Shown piece by piece: positions 52,305-60,425 of a stretch of DNA of 64,000 nucleotides. How positions within the stretch are numbered: position 1 is the stretch's first letter; each line of letters opens with the position of its first letter. The translations under genes and the position numbers were made by a program. The DNA is taken from the NCBI GenBank assembly GCA_034142505.1, contig JAWZDV010000086.1, positions 17,362 through 81,361 of the forward strand. The letters run 5' to 3'. The DNA comes from Hungatella_A sp034142505. Lineage in GTDB: Bacteria > Bacillota > Clostridia > Lachnospirales > Lachnospiraceae. The notes below the pieces were generated by a model. It was not told the origin of the DNA. It saw nothing but the letters and a program-made list of their open reading frames with translations, and did no database searches.

Positions 52305-52982
52305 ATGAGGAAAAGGATGAAACAGACAGCCGTCCTGGCAATGGCCCTGGGAATGGCAGTGACAGGAAGTGCGGCGGGCTATGCGGCAGCAGACCCGGCG
52401 GCAGTAGTCGACACGGCGGTAGCAAACGGGGTGGGGGGAACGAAGACAGCGCTGATCGGAACCATTGAGATCACCAACTTAAGTGTCACCCTGCCGTTAA
52501 AAGCCGGGTTCAATATTGATCCCAGTAAGTACGATGGAGCAGTAGATACCCAGATTGGCACAAACCAGTCAACAAATTACAAAATCATCAATAAGTCGGC
52601 TGTTCCGGTCTATGTGTATATATCAGGAGTGGACGTGAATAAGGATCACAACGGAGCGACAGTTGCCGGGGCAAAAGATATCACATTGAAGACCAGCACT
52701 ACAGAACTTACAGCTGATTACAGCGTAATGCTGGCCATAAAAGATGCTGGTTTGACAGGTGCTTCACTTCCTTCGGTTAGTACGCCCGGTGACTGGCTGA
52801 CAGCAGCACCATCGGGAATCAAATATGAGTTAAATGGCACTACCCACGGAAGACTGGAGGTAGGGAATACCACAGCGACCGAGTTAAACTTAAAGATTTA
52901 TGGCCTGACCCGGAATGGCTGGGCCCCTGGTGATAAATTTGCGGTAGCCCCTACCTTTACCGTTTCAACCACAGCACCATAA
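52305..52982 (+). CDS. Secreted surface-operon protein E, probable major subunit
   Basis: A 225-residue protein with a classical signal peptide (MKQTAVLAMALGMAVTGSAAGYAA, Ala-rich cleavage site) and a Thr/Ser/Asn-rich mature part. The block LIGTIEITNLSVTLPLKAGFNIDP...NYKIINKSAVPVYVYISGVDV aligns with protein D. The end LNLKIYGLTRNGWAPGDKFAVAPTFTVST matches D's end. Low charge and high Thr/Ala content resemble secreted structural subunits, so it may be the main building block. AGGAGGAAG precedes the ATG. It is the last structural gene of the operon. Confidence 0.83.
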   Translation: MRKRMKQTAVLAMALGMAVTGSAAGYAAADPAAVVDTAVANGVGGTKTALIGTIEITNLSVTLPLKAGFNIDPSKYDGAVDTQIGTNQSTNYKIINKSAVPVYVYISGVDVNKDHNGATVAGAKDITLKTSTTELTADYSVMLAIKDAGLTGASLPSVSTPGDWLTAAPSGIKYELNGTTHGRLEVGNTTATELNLKIYGLTRNGWAPGDKFAVAPTFTVSTTAP

Positions 52983-53036
52983 TATCGGAAATTGGTGTGA
53001 AAACACATTATGACATGAAAACAGGAGGAAAATTAT

Positions 53037-53231
53037 ATGGCAGCCAGAATCCCATGCACCCCCTTTGGTAAGAAAATGAAGATTGCCATGGTAGAGCAGG
53101 ACATCCCACAGCAGGAATTGGCGAAACGCTTAGGCATTGCCAATTCCACGGTCAGTGATATCATTTATGGACGCAATCAATGTGAGAGAACAAAAGAACG
53201 AATTGCTGAAACACTTGGAATCGAGAGTTGA
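53037..53231 (+). CDS. Small XRE family DNA-binding protein
   Basis: A 64-residue Cro-like helix-turn-helix: TPFGKKMKIAMVEQDIPQQELAKRLGIANSTVSDIIYGRNQCERTKERIAETLGIES. AGGAGG lies upstream of the ATG. It follows the surface operon by 54 bases in the same direction and may be part of it or regulate it. A terminator about 130 bases later ends the region. Confidence 0.85.
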   Translation: MAARIPCTPFGKKMKIAMVEQDIPQQELAKRLGIANSTVSDIIYGRNQCERTKERIAETLGIES

Positions 53232-53362
53232 CAGCCTAGGACGAAACCGGCAAAGAAATACTCATCACCCTGAAACTGAACCCAGTAGAGGGCGATTTTC
53301 TAAGACAACAAGAGAAACTGCCAAAGAAAAACAGAAAGAGCTCAAAGTATGACTCTGTGAGT

Positions 53363-53412
53363 GACCCTGAATCCAAGGACAAACCGTCCGCGGACCCAGG
53401 GTCTTCTTTTTA
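53363..53412 (+). terminator. Terminator ending the surface-operon region
   Basis: The outer stem GACCCTG (53363-53369) pairs with CAGGGTC (53397-53403), with an inner GGAC/GTCC stem, followed by TTCTTTTT. It overlaps the end of the convergent carbamate kinase gene. Confidence 0.8.
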
Positions 53413-54342
53413 CTGAATCGTAGTTCCCGCCTTCCCTGCCAGGCTGGCCTTCGCCTGCTCTAACGAGGTGATGATGGCGCTCCGGCCGTTGCCATGGGTA
53501 ATAAAATCAATGGAAGATTCAATTTTCGGCAGCATAGAAGCAAACTCAAACTGCCCCTCCTCCATATAAGCCTTGGCATCCTCTAAACTCATAGTCGAAA
53601 TCGGCTTTTCATCGGCCTTTCCGTAATTCAGGGTCACATTATTCACGCTGGTAAGAATCATCAGCACATCCGCGTCGATCTCCTTTGCCAGGAGCCCGGC
53701 TGCCCGGTCCTTCTCGATGACGGCGCTGGCGCCCTTTAAGTTGTATCCCTGCTCCATCACCGGAATTCCGCCGCCTCCGCAGGCAACCACAATCTGGTCC
53801 GCATCCATCACGGCTTTGATCACATCAATCTCCACAATAGCTACCGGCTTCGGGGAAGCAACCACGCGGCGGAAGCCTTTTCCGGGAACTTCCTCCACAT
53901 AATTTCCCTTCTCCTCTTCCTCCTTGGCCTCCTCAGCCGTCATATACCGGCCGATCGACTTCACCGGAGTGTAAAATGCCTCGTCATACGGGTCCACCAT
54001 CATCTGGGTCAGAATCGTCGCCACCGGTTTGTATATTCCGCGTTTGATCAACTCCGTCCGAATCCCGTTCTGCAAATCATATCCAATATATCCCTGGCTC
54101 ATCGCGGAACATACAGACATCGGCGCCGAGGTGTAGCCCTCATGCTGCTTGCCAAATTCATTCATCGCGGTGTGAATCATTCCCACCTGGGGAGCGTTGC
54201 TGTGGACAATGGCCACCTGCCAGCCGTCCTGGATGAAATCCGCAATAACTTTGGCAGTCTCTGCTACCGCTTTCTTCTGCTCCGGAAGATTGGTCCCGAG
54301 AGCCCGGTGTCCGAGAGCCATAACGATTCGTTTCTTAGCCAT
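53410..54342 (-). CDS. arcC: Carbamate kinase-like protein with variant N-terminal motif
   Basis: About 310 residues of the amino-acid kinase fold: HSNAPQVGMIHTAMNEF, APMSVCSAMSQGYIGYDLQ, VACGGGGIPV and DRAAGLLAKEIDADVLMILTSVNNVTLNYG are all carbamate-kinase blocks. The enzyme makes ATP from carbamoyl phosphate in arginine or ureide catabolism. The N-terminal glycine loop, normally VALGGNAL, reads MALGHRALG here, so the usual Asn is Arg. The ATG at 54342 has GAGGT upstream. No other arginine-deiminase genes are adjacent. Confidence 0.85.
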   Translation of the reverse strand: MAKKRIVMALGHRALGTNLPEQKKAVAETAKVIADFIQDGWQVAIVHSNAPQVGMIHTAMNEFGKQHEGYTSAPMSVCSAMSQGYIGYDLQNGIRTELIKRGIYKPVATILTQMMVDPYDEAFYTPVKSIGRYMTAEEAKEEEEKGNYVEEVPGKGFRRVVASPKPVAIVEIDVIKAVMDADQIVVACGGGGIPVMEQGYNLKGASAVIEKDRAAGLLAKEIDADVLMILTSVNNVTLNYGKADEKPISTMSLEDAKAYMEEGQFEFASMLPKIESSIDFITHGNGRSAIITSLEQAKASLAGKAGTTIQ

Positions 54343-54379
54343 ATGATGTACCTCTTTCCTGGTTGTATTTTCTAACACA

Positions 54380-54408
54380 ATTATAGTGTCTGAACATAAA
54401 AAAAGCAA
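54380..54408 (-). promoter_or_regulatory. Promoter of the carbamate kinase gene
   Basis: On the minus strand TTGCTT (54408-54403), a 17-base spacer and TATAAT (54385-54380). Confidence 0.75.
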
Positions 54409-54489
54409 CATTTATGTGGCAAGTTGTGTTATACTGTTACTGTTCACAGGCTGGTCTGCATCAGGCAGTCCGGGCAGGGAGGGGCAGGA

Positions 54490-55233
54490 ATGAGACAGTT
54501 TTGGCGTGGAATTTATCCACTCTTAATCTATTTTGCAATGACAGTGGTGGCGGTGCTGGTGATGTTCTTTTTCACCACCGACGCGGTAACCGATACACTG
54601 CTTGGAGCCATTTTTACCATACCGGTGCTGGGATACTTCCTTTGGAAGGACCAGAAGATGAGAGGCAAAACCCTGCTGGCCGGTGGTCTGTCCCTGCCAA
54701 TGCTGGGGTTAACCATCCTGTTTGGTATGACGGCCTGCATCGCAGTCAATAATCTGATTAGCATCAGCCGGCTTGGCGTTTTGTTTCCTGGATTCATGGA
54801 AATATCAGAGGAACTTTACAGTCCGCCGCTGTGGCTCCAGTTCCTTGCTCTTGGTCTTGTGATTCCCGTGGCAGAAGAACTGGTATTCCGCGGCCTTGGA
54901 TTTGCAAGGTTTAGGGACAGCCAGAACTTTTGGAAGGCAGCCGTTGTATCATCCCTGATCTTCGGCATTTATCATGGAAATGTTGTCCAGTTTGTCTATG
55001 CGTTCCTCCTGGGAATGATGATGTGCTGGATTTACGAGCAGACAGGCAGTTTTTTAGGACCGGTGGTCTTTCATCAGACAGCCAACACACTTTCCGTGGC
55101 AATCACGGAGTTTGCCAGTGAAAATGAAGCATTCGGCAGTGGAATATCGTTATATCTAATAACACTGGCTTCAATTGCAATGACATTGCTGGTAATCAGA
55201 GAGATAAAAAGAAGAAATACAAGGAGGGACTGA
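54490..55233 (+). CDS. CPBP family intramembrane glutamic endopeptidase
   Basis: About 247 residues with seven or eight hydrophobic helices. The Abi/CPBP motifs are motif 1 EELVFRGLG (the EExxxR glutamates), motif 2 FGIYHGN (His) and motif 3 VVFHQTAN. Related proteins process prenylated CaaX proteins, or bacteriocin leader and immunity peptides. ATG 54490 follows GGGAGGGGCAGGA. It is followed directly by a GT2 gene with a 1-base gap, so the two are cotranscribed. Confidence 0.9.
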   Translation: MRQFWRGIYPLLIYFAMTVVAVLVMFFFTTDAVTDTLLGAIFTIPVLGYFLWKDQKMRGKTLLAGGLSLPMLGLTILFGMTACIAVNNLISISRLGVLFPGFMEISEELYSPPLWLQFLALGLVIPVAEELVFRGLGFARFRDSQNFWKAAVVSSLIFGIYHGNVVQFVYAFLLGMMMCWIYEQTGSFLGPVVFHQTANTLSVAITEFASENEAFGSGISLYLITLASIAMTLLVIREIKRRNTRRD

Positions 55234-55234
55234 C

Positions 55235-56254
55235 TTGAAACTATTATCCGTAGCAATTCCGTGCTACAATTCAGAGAATTATATGAGACACTGTATCGAC
55301 AGCCTTCTGGTTGGCGGAGACGAGGTAGAGATCATCATCGTGGATGACGGCTCGACCAAGGACAGAACCGCCGAGATCGCTGATGAATATGAGAAAAATT
55401 ACCCCGGCATCTGCCGCGCCATCCATCAGGAAAATGGCGGCCACGGCGAGGCCGTGAATACAGGACTGCGCAATGCCACCGGCGTTTTTTTTAAGGTGGT
55501 GGACAGTGATGACTGGGTGGATGCGGATGCCTTTCATGAGGTGCTGCGCACCCTGCGCCGTTTCGTCTATGGCAATCAGACGCTGGATATGCTGATTAGC
55601 AACTTCGTCTATGAGAAAGAAGGAGCCAAGCGGAAAAAGGTGATGAATTACAACACCGCCCTTCCGAAGAATGAAGTGATCTCCTGGAGCGATGTGAAGC
55701 TCTTTATGCTGGGCCAGTACATCCTGATGCATTCCGTGATTTACCGGACGGAACTTCTTCGGGAATGTGGACTGGAGCTGCCGAAGCACACGTTCTATGT
55801 GGACAACATTTTCGTGTATCAGCCCCTTCCCCATGTGAAGACCATGTATTATCTTGATGTGAATTTCTACCGCTATTATATAGGAAGAGAAGACCAGTCG
55901 GTCAATGAGCAGGTGATGATCGGGCGGATTGACCAGCAGATCCGGGTGACGAAGCTGATGTTAGACTATTACGATGTGACCAGGATTCAGAACCGGAAGC
56001 TGCGGCATTATATGATTCAGTATCTGGAGATTATGATGGTGGTGTCCTCTATTCTTGCGATCCGGTCGGGGACAGAGGAGAATATGGCGAAGAAGAAGGA
56101 ACTGTGGCAGCATCTGAGGCAGAAGAATTTTGCACTGTTTATGCGGCTGCGCTGGGGCTTCTTAGGCCAGGGCATGAACCTGCCGGGGAAGAGCGGGAGA
56201 CAGCTCTCCATCGCGGGCTACAAGATCACCAGAAAGTTTTATGGATTTAATTAA
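55235..56254 (+). CDS. Family 2 glycosyltransferase
   Basis: A 339-residue GT-A fold enzyme. The N terminus is SVAIPCYNSENYMRHCIDSLL, the nucleotide-sugar Asp motif EIIIVDDGSTKDRT and the metal-binding FKVVDSDDWVD, with an acceptor-side domain (VNEQVMIGRIDQQIRVTKLML). No membrane helices are seen. It starts at TTG 55235, with GGAGG 7 bases upstream. Similar enzymes build cell-surface polysaccharide or glycolipid; its substrate is unknown. Confidence 0.9.
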   Translation: MKLLSVAIPCYNSENYMRHCIDSLLVGGDEVEIIIVDDGSTKDRTAEIADEYEKNYPGICRAIHQENGGHGEAVNTGLRNATGVFFKVVDSDDWVDADAFHEVLRTLRRFVYGNQTLDMLISNFVYEKEGAKRKKVMNYNTALPKNEVISWSDVKLFMLGQYILMHSVIYRTELLRECGLELPKHTFYVDNIFVYQPLPHVKTMYYLDVNFYRYYIGREDQSVNEQVMIGRIDQQIRVTKLMLDYYDVTRIQNRKLRHYMIQYLEIMMVVSSILAIRSGTEENMAKKKELWQHLRQKNFALFMRLRWGFLGQGMNLPGKSGRQLSIAGYKITRKFYGFN

Positions 56255-56289
56255 AAGGGGAAGCAAAGTTTCCTATTGGCAAAACAAAA

Positions 56290-56319
56290 GGCCTGGCAGG
56301 CATCAAAACCTGTCAGGCC
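56290..56319 (+). terminator. Hairpin terminator after the GT2 gene
   Basis: An 11-bp stem with one G-T pair, GGCCTGGCAGG (56290-56300) and CCTGTCAGGCC (56309-56319), with an 8-base loop. The T content after it is modest. Confidence 0.7.
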
Positions 56320-56349
56320 GTATTTATGGTATTGAGATCATGGAAACGG

Positions 56350-57015
56350 TTATCCCAGCGCTTTCCGTGTAACCTTCTGCCGGCTTCTCTGATAAGCGGG
56401 GCTGTACACAAACGGATACAGGACATAAGCCATCACAAGGGACCCGGCCACATCCACGACGGAATGCTGCTTTAACGTCACTGTCGCCATACAGATGGCA
56501 ATCATCAAAACAAACGAACTGTTGCAGACCCAGCGTTTCTTCCGGAGGGATTCGCTGTGCATCACCGCAATATGAACGCCAATGGAGTTAAACACATGAA
56601 TACTCGGGAAAATGTTGGTGGAGGTATCTGCCGCGTGGAGATAATACACCAGCTTCGAACAAAAATTCTTGTCCGGGTCCACCATGGTCCGCAAATCCGT
56701 CCCGTTTGGGAAAATGGTACAGATCAGCAGGCTGATGGTCATGCCTGTAAACAAGTAAGCGCAGAGCCGGTAATAATCCTGCTTGCTGGTAAAGAAAAAG
56801 TACAGGATGGTTCCGGCCACATAGGCGAACCACAGCAGGTATGGGATGATAAAATATTCATTAAACGGAATCAAATCATCCAGCCTCGTATGAAGCACAT
56901 AATAATCTCTTGTCACGGTCTTTTCCAGATACAAGAACCACGGAAGATAGATAAACGCGTATGACAGAATCCATGCGTGTTTATATTTGCTGATAACATT
57001 CTTGAACCGTTCCAT
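56350..57015 (-). CDS. PAP2 family membrane phosphatase
   Basis: About 221 residues with six membrane helices. The PAP2-type motifs are reduced to PSIHVFNSIGVHIAVM and LKQHSVVDVAGSLVMAY, the form seen in Aur1-like/PAP2_3 proteins that handle lipid phosphates or undecaprenyl pyrophosphate. ATG 57015 has AGGAAGG upstream; a longer reading to 57105 has none. It is encoded opposite to the GT2 and icd genes. Confidence 0.85.
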   Translation of the reverse strand: MERFKNVISKYKHAWILSYAFIYLPWFLYLEKTVTRDYYVLHTRLDDLIPFNEYFIIPYLLWFAYVAGTILYFFFTSKQDYYRLCAYLFTGMTISLLICTIFPNGTDLRTMVDPDKNFCSKLVYYLHAADTSTNIFPSIHVFNSIGVHIAVMHSESLRKKRWVCNSSFVLMIAICMATVTLKQHSVVDVAGSLVMAYVLYPFVYSPAYQRSRQKVTRKALG

Positions 57016-57076
57016 GAAACCGCCTTCCTTCGAGAAATGGTTTACTGGTATTTTTGGTACATAATAACATTTTCGG

Positions 57077-57105
57077 ATTATATCACAATTAGCTGTCAAC
57101 AGCAA
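57077..57105 (-). promoter_or_regulatory. Promoter of the PAP2 gene
   Basis: On the minus strand TTGCTG (57105-57100), a 17-base spacer and TATAAT (57082-57077). Confidence 0.7.
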
Positions 57106-57227
57106 GGGTGTTTAGAAAATGTTAAGAAAGAGTTACACATTTTCAATATATGTTTATTTTTGGATTTTCATTCCCGGAAAATAATGGGAAAAATGGAAAA
57201 AAGATGACACGGCGCGGCGATTTCTGC

Positions 57228-57256
57228 TTGTGTGAAAGCCCAAATCGTCGTATACT
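57228..57256 (+). promoter_or_regulatory. Promoter of icd
   Basis: TTGTGT (57228-57233), a 17-base spacer and TATACT (57251-57256), about 38 bases before the start codon. Confidence 0.75.
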
Positions 57257-57293
57257 AAATTCCAGGTACGTAGAACAAGGAGGAAGAAAAAGC

Positions 57294-58490
57294 ATGGATA
57301 AGATTAAGATGACAACCCCTATTGTTGAGATGGACGGAGACGAGATGACCAGGATTTTGTGGCAGATGATCAAAGACGACTTGCTGCTGCCATTTATTGA
57401 CTTGAAGACAGAGTACTATGACCTGGGCCTGGAGCATCGTAACGAGACGGACGACCAGGTGACCGTGGATTCGGCCCTTGCCACCAAGAAGTACAAAGTG
57501 GCTGTCAAATGTGCCACCATCACGCCAAACGCCGCCCGGGTTGAGGAATACAATTTAAAGGAAATGTGGAAGAGCCCCAACGGCACCATCCGTGCGATTC
57601 TGGACGGAACGGTATTCCGTACTCCCATTGTGGTAAAGGGGATTGAGCCGTGTGTGAAAAACTGGGTGAAACCCATCACCATCGCGAGACACGCCTACGG
57701 CGATGTGTATAAAAATGCAGAAATGAAAATCCCGGGCGCAGGGAAGGCCGAGCTGGTTTACACCGCAAAGGACGGCACGGAGACCAGAGAGCTGATTCAC
57801 GATTTCACCGGCGCCGGCATTATCCAGGGCATCCACAATATCAACGAGTCCATTGAGAGCTTTGCGAGAAGCTGCTTTAACTATGCGCTGGATGTGAAGC
57901 AGGATTTATGGTTTGCCACCAAGGATACCATCTCCAAGAAATATGACCATACCTTCAAAGACATTTTCCAGGATATCTTTGATGCTGAGTATGCGAAGAA
58001 GTTTGAGGAGGCGGGGATTACCTATTTCTATACGCTGATTGACGACGCGGTGGCCCGCGTGATGAAATCCGAGGGCGGGTACATCTGGGCCTGCAAGAAC
58101 TATGACGGCGACGTGATGAGCGATATGATTTCCTCCGCCTTCGGTTCCCTCGCCATGATGACCTCCGTGTTAGTATCCCCGGACGGATACTATGAGTACG
58201 AGGCGGCCCACGGAACCGTGCAGAGACATTACTATAAGCACTTAAAGGGAGAGGAGACCTCCACCAACTCCGTAGCGACAATCTTCGCCTGGAGCGGAGC
58301 TCTTAGAAAACGCGGGGAAATGGATGGCCTGGCCGATCTGATGGAGTTTGCGGACAGACTGGAGAAGGCCACCATTGATACCATTGAAGCGGGAGAGATG
58401 ACAAAGGATCTGGCGCTTATTACTTCCATTCCCAATCCGGTGGTGCTTAACAGTGAGGACTTTATTAAGGCGATTGCGAAGAGACTGTAA
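57294..58490 (+). CDS. icd: NADP-dependent isocitrate dehydrogenase (dimeric, eukaryote-like type)
   Basis: About 398 residues. It oxidatively decarboxylates isocitrate to 2-oxoglutarate, supplying glutamate synthesis. Seen are VEMDGDEMTRILWQMIKDDLLLPF, KCATITPNAARVEEYNLKEMWKSPNGTIRAILDGTVFR (substrate Ser/Asn/Arg), AYGDVYKN, YTLIDDAVARVMKSEGGYIWACKNYDGDVMSDMISSAFGSLAMM (metal aspartates) and AAHGTVQRHYYKHLKGEETSTNSVA (NADP site). It belongs to the type II subfamily rather than E. coli Icd. ATG 57294 has GGAGGAAG upstream. Confidence 0.96.
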   Translation: MDKIKMTTPIVEMDGDEMTRILWQMIKDDLLLPFIDLKTEYYDLGLEHRNETDDQVTVDSALATKKYKVAVKCATITPNAARVEEYNLKEMWKSPNGTIRAILDGTVFRTPIVVKGIEPCVKNWVKPITIARHAYGDVYKNAEMKIPGAGKAELVYTAKDGTETRELIHDFTGAGIIQGIHNINESIESFARSCFNYALDVKQDLWFATKDTISKKYDHTFKDIFQDIFDAEYAKKFEEAGITYFYTLIDDAVARVMKSEGGYIWACKNYDGDVMSDMISSAFGSLAMMTSVLVSPDGYYEYEAAHGTVQRHYYKHLKGEETSTNSVATIFAWSGALRKRGEMDGLADLMEFADRLEKATIDTIEAGEMTKDLALITSIPNPVVLNSEDFIKAIAKRL

Positions 58491-58516
58491 AGGCAGTACA
58501 GAATATTATGGGAAGC

Positions 58517-58545
58517 AAAAAGGATGGCCGTGGGCCATCCTTTTT
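58517..58545. terminator. Bidirectional terminator after icd
   Basis: A perfect stem GGATGGCC (58522-58529) with GGCCATCC (58533-58540) and a 3-base loop, flanked by AAAAA and TTTTT. It also serves the convergent zinc-ribbon gene. Confidence 0.92.
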
Positions 58546-58563
58546 GCGAACAGAAACAGAGTG

Positions 58564-58878
58564 TTATTGAAAAAACATGTATAGAATAAGAATCACGACA
58601 ATAGCAATTAAAATAATATTGCCATAGGACTTCTTCTCTTCATAGTATGTTCTGGGAACATACTCATCCCTGTCACGTCTGCCGCCAGGGGAAGATGCCT
58701 GTGCAGAATTCTTTTTCGCTTTGGCTTTTTTCTTTCCCGGCTTCATCTTATCCACTTCTTTTTTGATTTCCTGGCGAAGGAGGAAATCATCGTCAATGAT
58801 ATGGTCGCATTGAATGCAGTAAATGGTATCGTCATCAGGAAGTTCATTGCCACAATATGGACATTGTTTCATAATCAT
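58564..58878 (-). CDS. Zinc-ribbon membrane protein
   Basis: A 104-residue protein. An N-terminal zinc ribbon (CPYCGNELPDDDTIYCIQC) is followed by a long Lys-rich linker and one C-terminal membrane helix (NIILIAIVVILILYMFF). The ribbon would face the cytosol. Function is unknown. It is the last backbone gene before the integrated element. Confidence 0.82.
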   Translation of the reverse strand: MIMKQCPYCGNELPDDDTIYCIQCDHIIDDDFLLRQEIKKEVDKMKPGKKKAKAKKNSAQASSPGGRRDRDEYVPRTYYEEKKSYGNIILIAIVVILILYMFFQ

Positions 58879-59010
58879 CCGGGTACAGCGCCCGTGATTC
58901 CCCCCTCTTTATGCTTATATATTCCTATATATTAGATTATACAATTTTATTTTGAAATAATCTATACCTATTTGACAATGTGAAGCGCAGTTGGAGTTCT
59001 GACAGAGCAA

Positions 59011-59043
59011 AAACCCTCGAAAACACAGTGTTTTCAAGGGTTT
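59011..59043 (-). terminator. Terminator of the tRNA-Met-like fragment
   Basis: A 14-pair stem with one mismatch (59011-59025 with 59029-59043), followed on the minus strand by TTTTT. It lies just beyond the 3' end of the tRNA fragment, as a native tRNA terminator would. Confidence 0.8.
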
Positions 59044-59047
59044 CACC

Positions 59048-59092
59048 TAGTAGCGGAAAACGGACTTGAACCTTCGACACCACGGGTATGAA
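59048..59092 (-). other. Orphan 3' half of a tRNA-Met-like gene, probable attachment site
   Basis: On the minus strand the sequence starts in an anticodon loop, TTCATACCCG (CAT anticodon). It continues through a variable region and T arm (GGTTCAAGTCC) and ends TTCCGCTACTA. The 5' half is absent; a truncated integrase gene lies immediately upstream. One T-stem mismatch and CTA instead of CCA show decay. This is the usual form of an att copy left by an element inserted at a tRNA 3' end. Confidence 0.65.
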
Positions 59093-59108
59093 ATTAATTT
59101 TTAACGAT

Positions 59109-60002
59109 TTATAATTTTTGTAGTTTTATGGACTTTTTTATATTGTGTCCAAGACGACCCGAAATGGTCACAACGTCGATTCCGGAAGCAAACAGGATAC
59201 TGGCCTGAGAGTGGCGAAATTTATGGGGATAAATATGTGGGAGATTTTCGGCAGCTTCAAATTTTCTCATCCAGAGATTTAAACTGCTCGGATTCATTAC
59301 GGAGCCATTGTCCTGGATGAAGAGGTAGCCTTCTGGATTAAAGTCTGGTATTCCCATCATAAGTTTCAACTTCTTTTGCTCCTTTAGATAATATTTCAAA
59401 AGAGAAGCCATTTCATCTGATATTTTGATGGTTCTCGGCTTTCTGCCTTTAGGAGTGTCAGCAAAAAGTCCTACTTCTTTTACCCATTGTATATTCCGGT
59501 CTATCAGGATCTCCTGACATTCGAAATTAATAACGGATTCACGGATACCAAATAGTTCACCGCGGCGTATTCCGGTATCCGCAAGTAAACAGATCATAAC
59601 CCGGTATTGCCAGCATGGCACGCGAATCCGATGAGAGGGGATCGCTGAATGGATTGTATCTATATGAGTAACTGGTTCCCCAATTGCTACATACTGAGCA
59701 GGTGGTTGTATTATAGACCTCCGGCCGCAGCAGGGACAGGTCTCGTTGATATAGACGAATTTGCCGGCATCTTCATTGTAGAAATGACGGGAAAACTCCC
59801 AGTCGATAGCGGACATTCTGTAAACAGCAACCCGGTGCCAGCGCCGGTAGTCGTCGAAATCGATCTCAGAAGCTTCTTCGCTTAAATAAAATATTTTTGC
59901 TACATCTCTTGCATTTTTACATCTAGAATAATGTATGGCCATTCTGGGAGCCAGAAAATTGCTGGCGAAATAATTTGCTTCCGCTTCATTCTGCTTTGTC
60001 AC
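59109..60002 (-). pseudogene. Integrase remnant fused to an ImmA/IrrE-type fragment
   Basis: One 297-codon frame from a GTG. Residues 1-55 (QNEAEANYFASNFLAPRMAIHYSRCKNARDVAKIFYLSEEASEIDFDDYRRW) are the C-terminal half of an ImmA/IrrE-type peptidase; its HExxH part is missing. A short CxxC module follows (CPCCGRRSI). Residues 130-297 are a tyrosine-integrase catalytic domain with Arg in TGIRRGELF and PHKFRHSQAS, ending LGHNIKKSIKLQKL where the catalytic Tyr segment should be. So the integrase is truncated at its 3' end and joined to another gene at its 5' end, most simply by deletion. It is probably inactive. Confidence 0.75.
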
Positions 60003-60042
60003 GTATTCACAGTATTTTTTCTCGATTCAATAAAATCAGTCC

Positions 60043-60228
60043 TCGTCATTAACTATTTCGGACAAAAGTTTGACTCCAGTTGTCAGTTCCAGTATCGTTG
60101 ATGGAAAAGTACATTCAACGTCAATATCAATGCATTTTGATACAGAAAATACATTTATCATTGACACAATAGACTTACATCGTTCTGCGGATGATATGAG
60201 AGTATCAAAAATCTATGGTATTAAATAA
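60043..60228 (+). pseudogene. Open frame without start, possible gene remnant
   Basis: In the otherwise gene-free 60003-60425 stretch, about 60 codons stay open on the plus strand (..TPVVSSSIVDGKVHSTSISM.., ending SKIYGIK). There is no start codon near its 5' end and no ribosome site. It is AT-rich like the cargo genes. I recognise no family, and it may be a fragment or chance. Confidence 0.25.
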
Positions 60229-60239
60229 TCGTGAGGCCG

Positions 60240-60313
60240 CCAGGTGTAACAGCTTGGAGGCTGCTTTGGCTCTGACGGTAAGCCAGCGAAAGCGAAGACC
60301 GTTATGGCCCTGG
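60240..60313 (+). ncRNA. Candidate structured RNA in the element
   Basis: A 74-base stretch closes with CCAGG (60240-60244) and CCTGG (60309-60313). It contains a hairpin CAGC/GCTG (60250-60263) and a hairpin ACGGT/ACCGT (60275-60302). It is GC-rich compared with its AT-rich flanks, which favours structure or recent different origin. No known RNA family is claimed. Confidence 0.25.
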
Positions 60314-60394
60314 TTTCGGACTCTCCATCCCAATATTTCAGGGAGTAAGAGCATCTTTGAAAGATAGGAAGCCTTTTCTTTTGTCGGGTTTTAG

Positions 60395-60417
60395 GGTATG
60401 ATAAAAGAAAAAGGGAG
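60395..60417 (+). repeat. Direct repeat, leader copy 1
   Basis: A 23-base sequence starting GGTATGATAAAAG and ending in the ribosome site AAGGGAG. It is identical to 61486-61508. Each copy precedes a cargo gene of the element. Confidence 0.85.
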
Positions 60418-60425
60418 GCAGATTT

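Noticed and set aside
49737..52982. TasA/CalY-SipW amyloid fibre operon or sortase pilus
   Set aside because: The signal peptidase has the Ser/Lys dyad, not the Ser/His SipW type. The secreted proteins lack camelysin features, and there is no sortase or LPxTG motif.
53235..53408. Open frame after the small XRE gene (DETGKEILITLKLNP...)
   Set aside because: It looks somewhat protein-like but has no start codon after the preceding TAG, and it runs through the terminator. It may be a remnant but is not supported as a gene.
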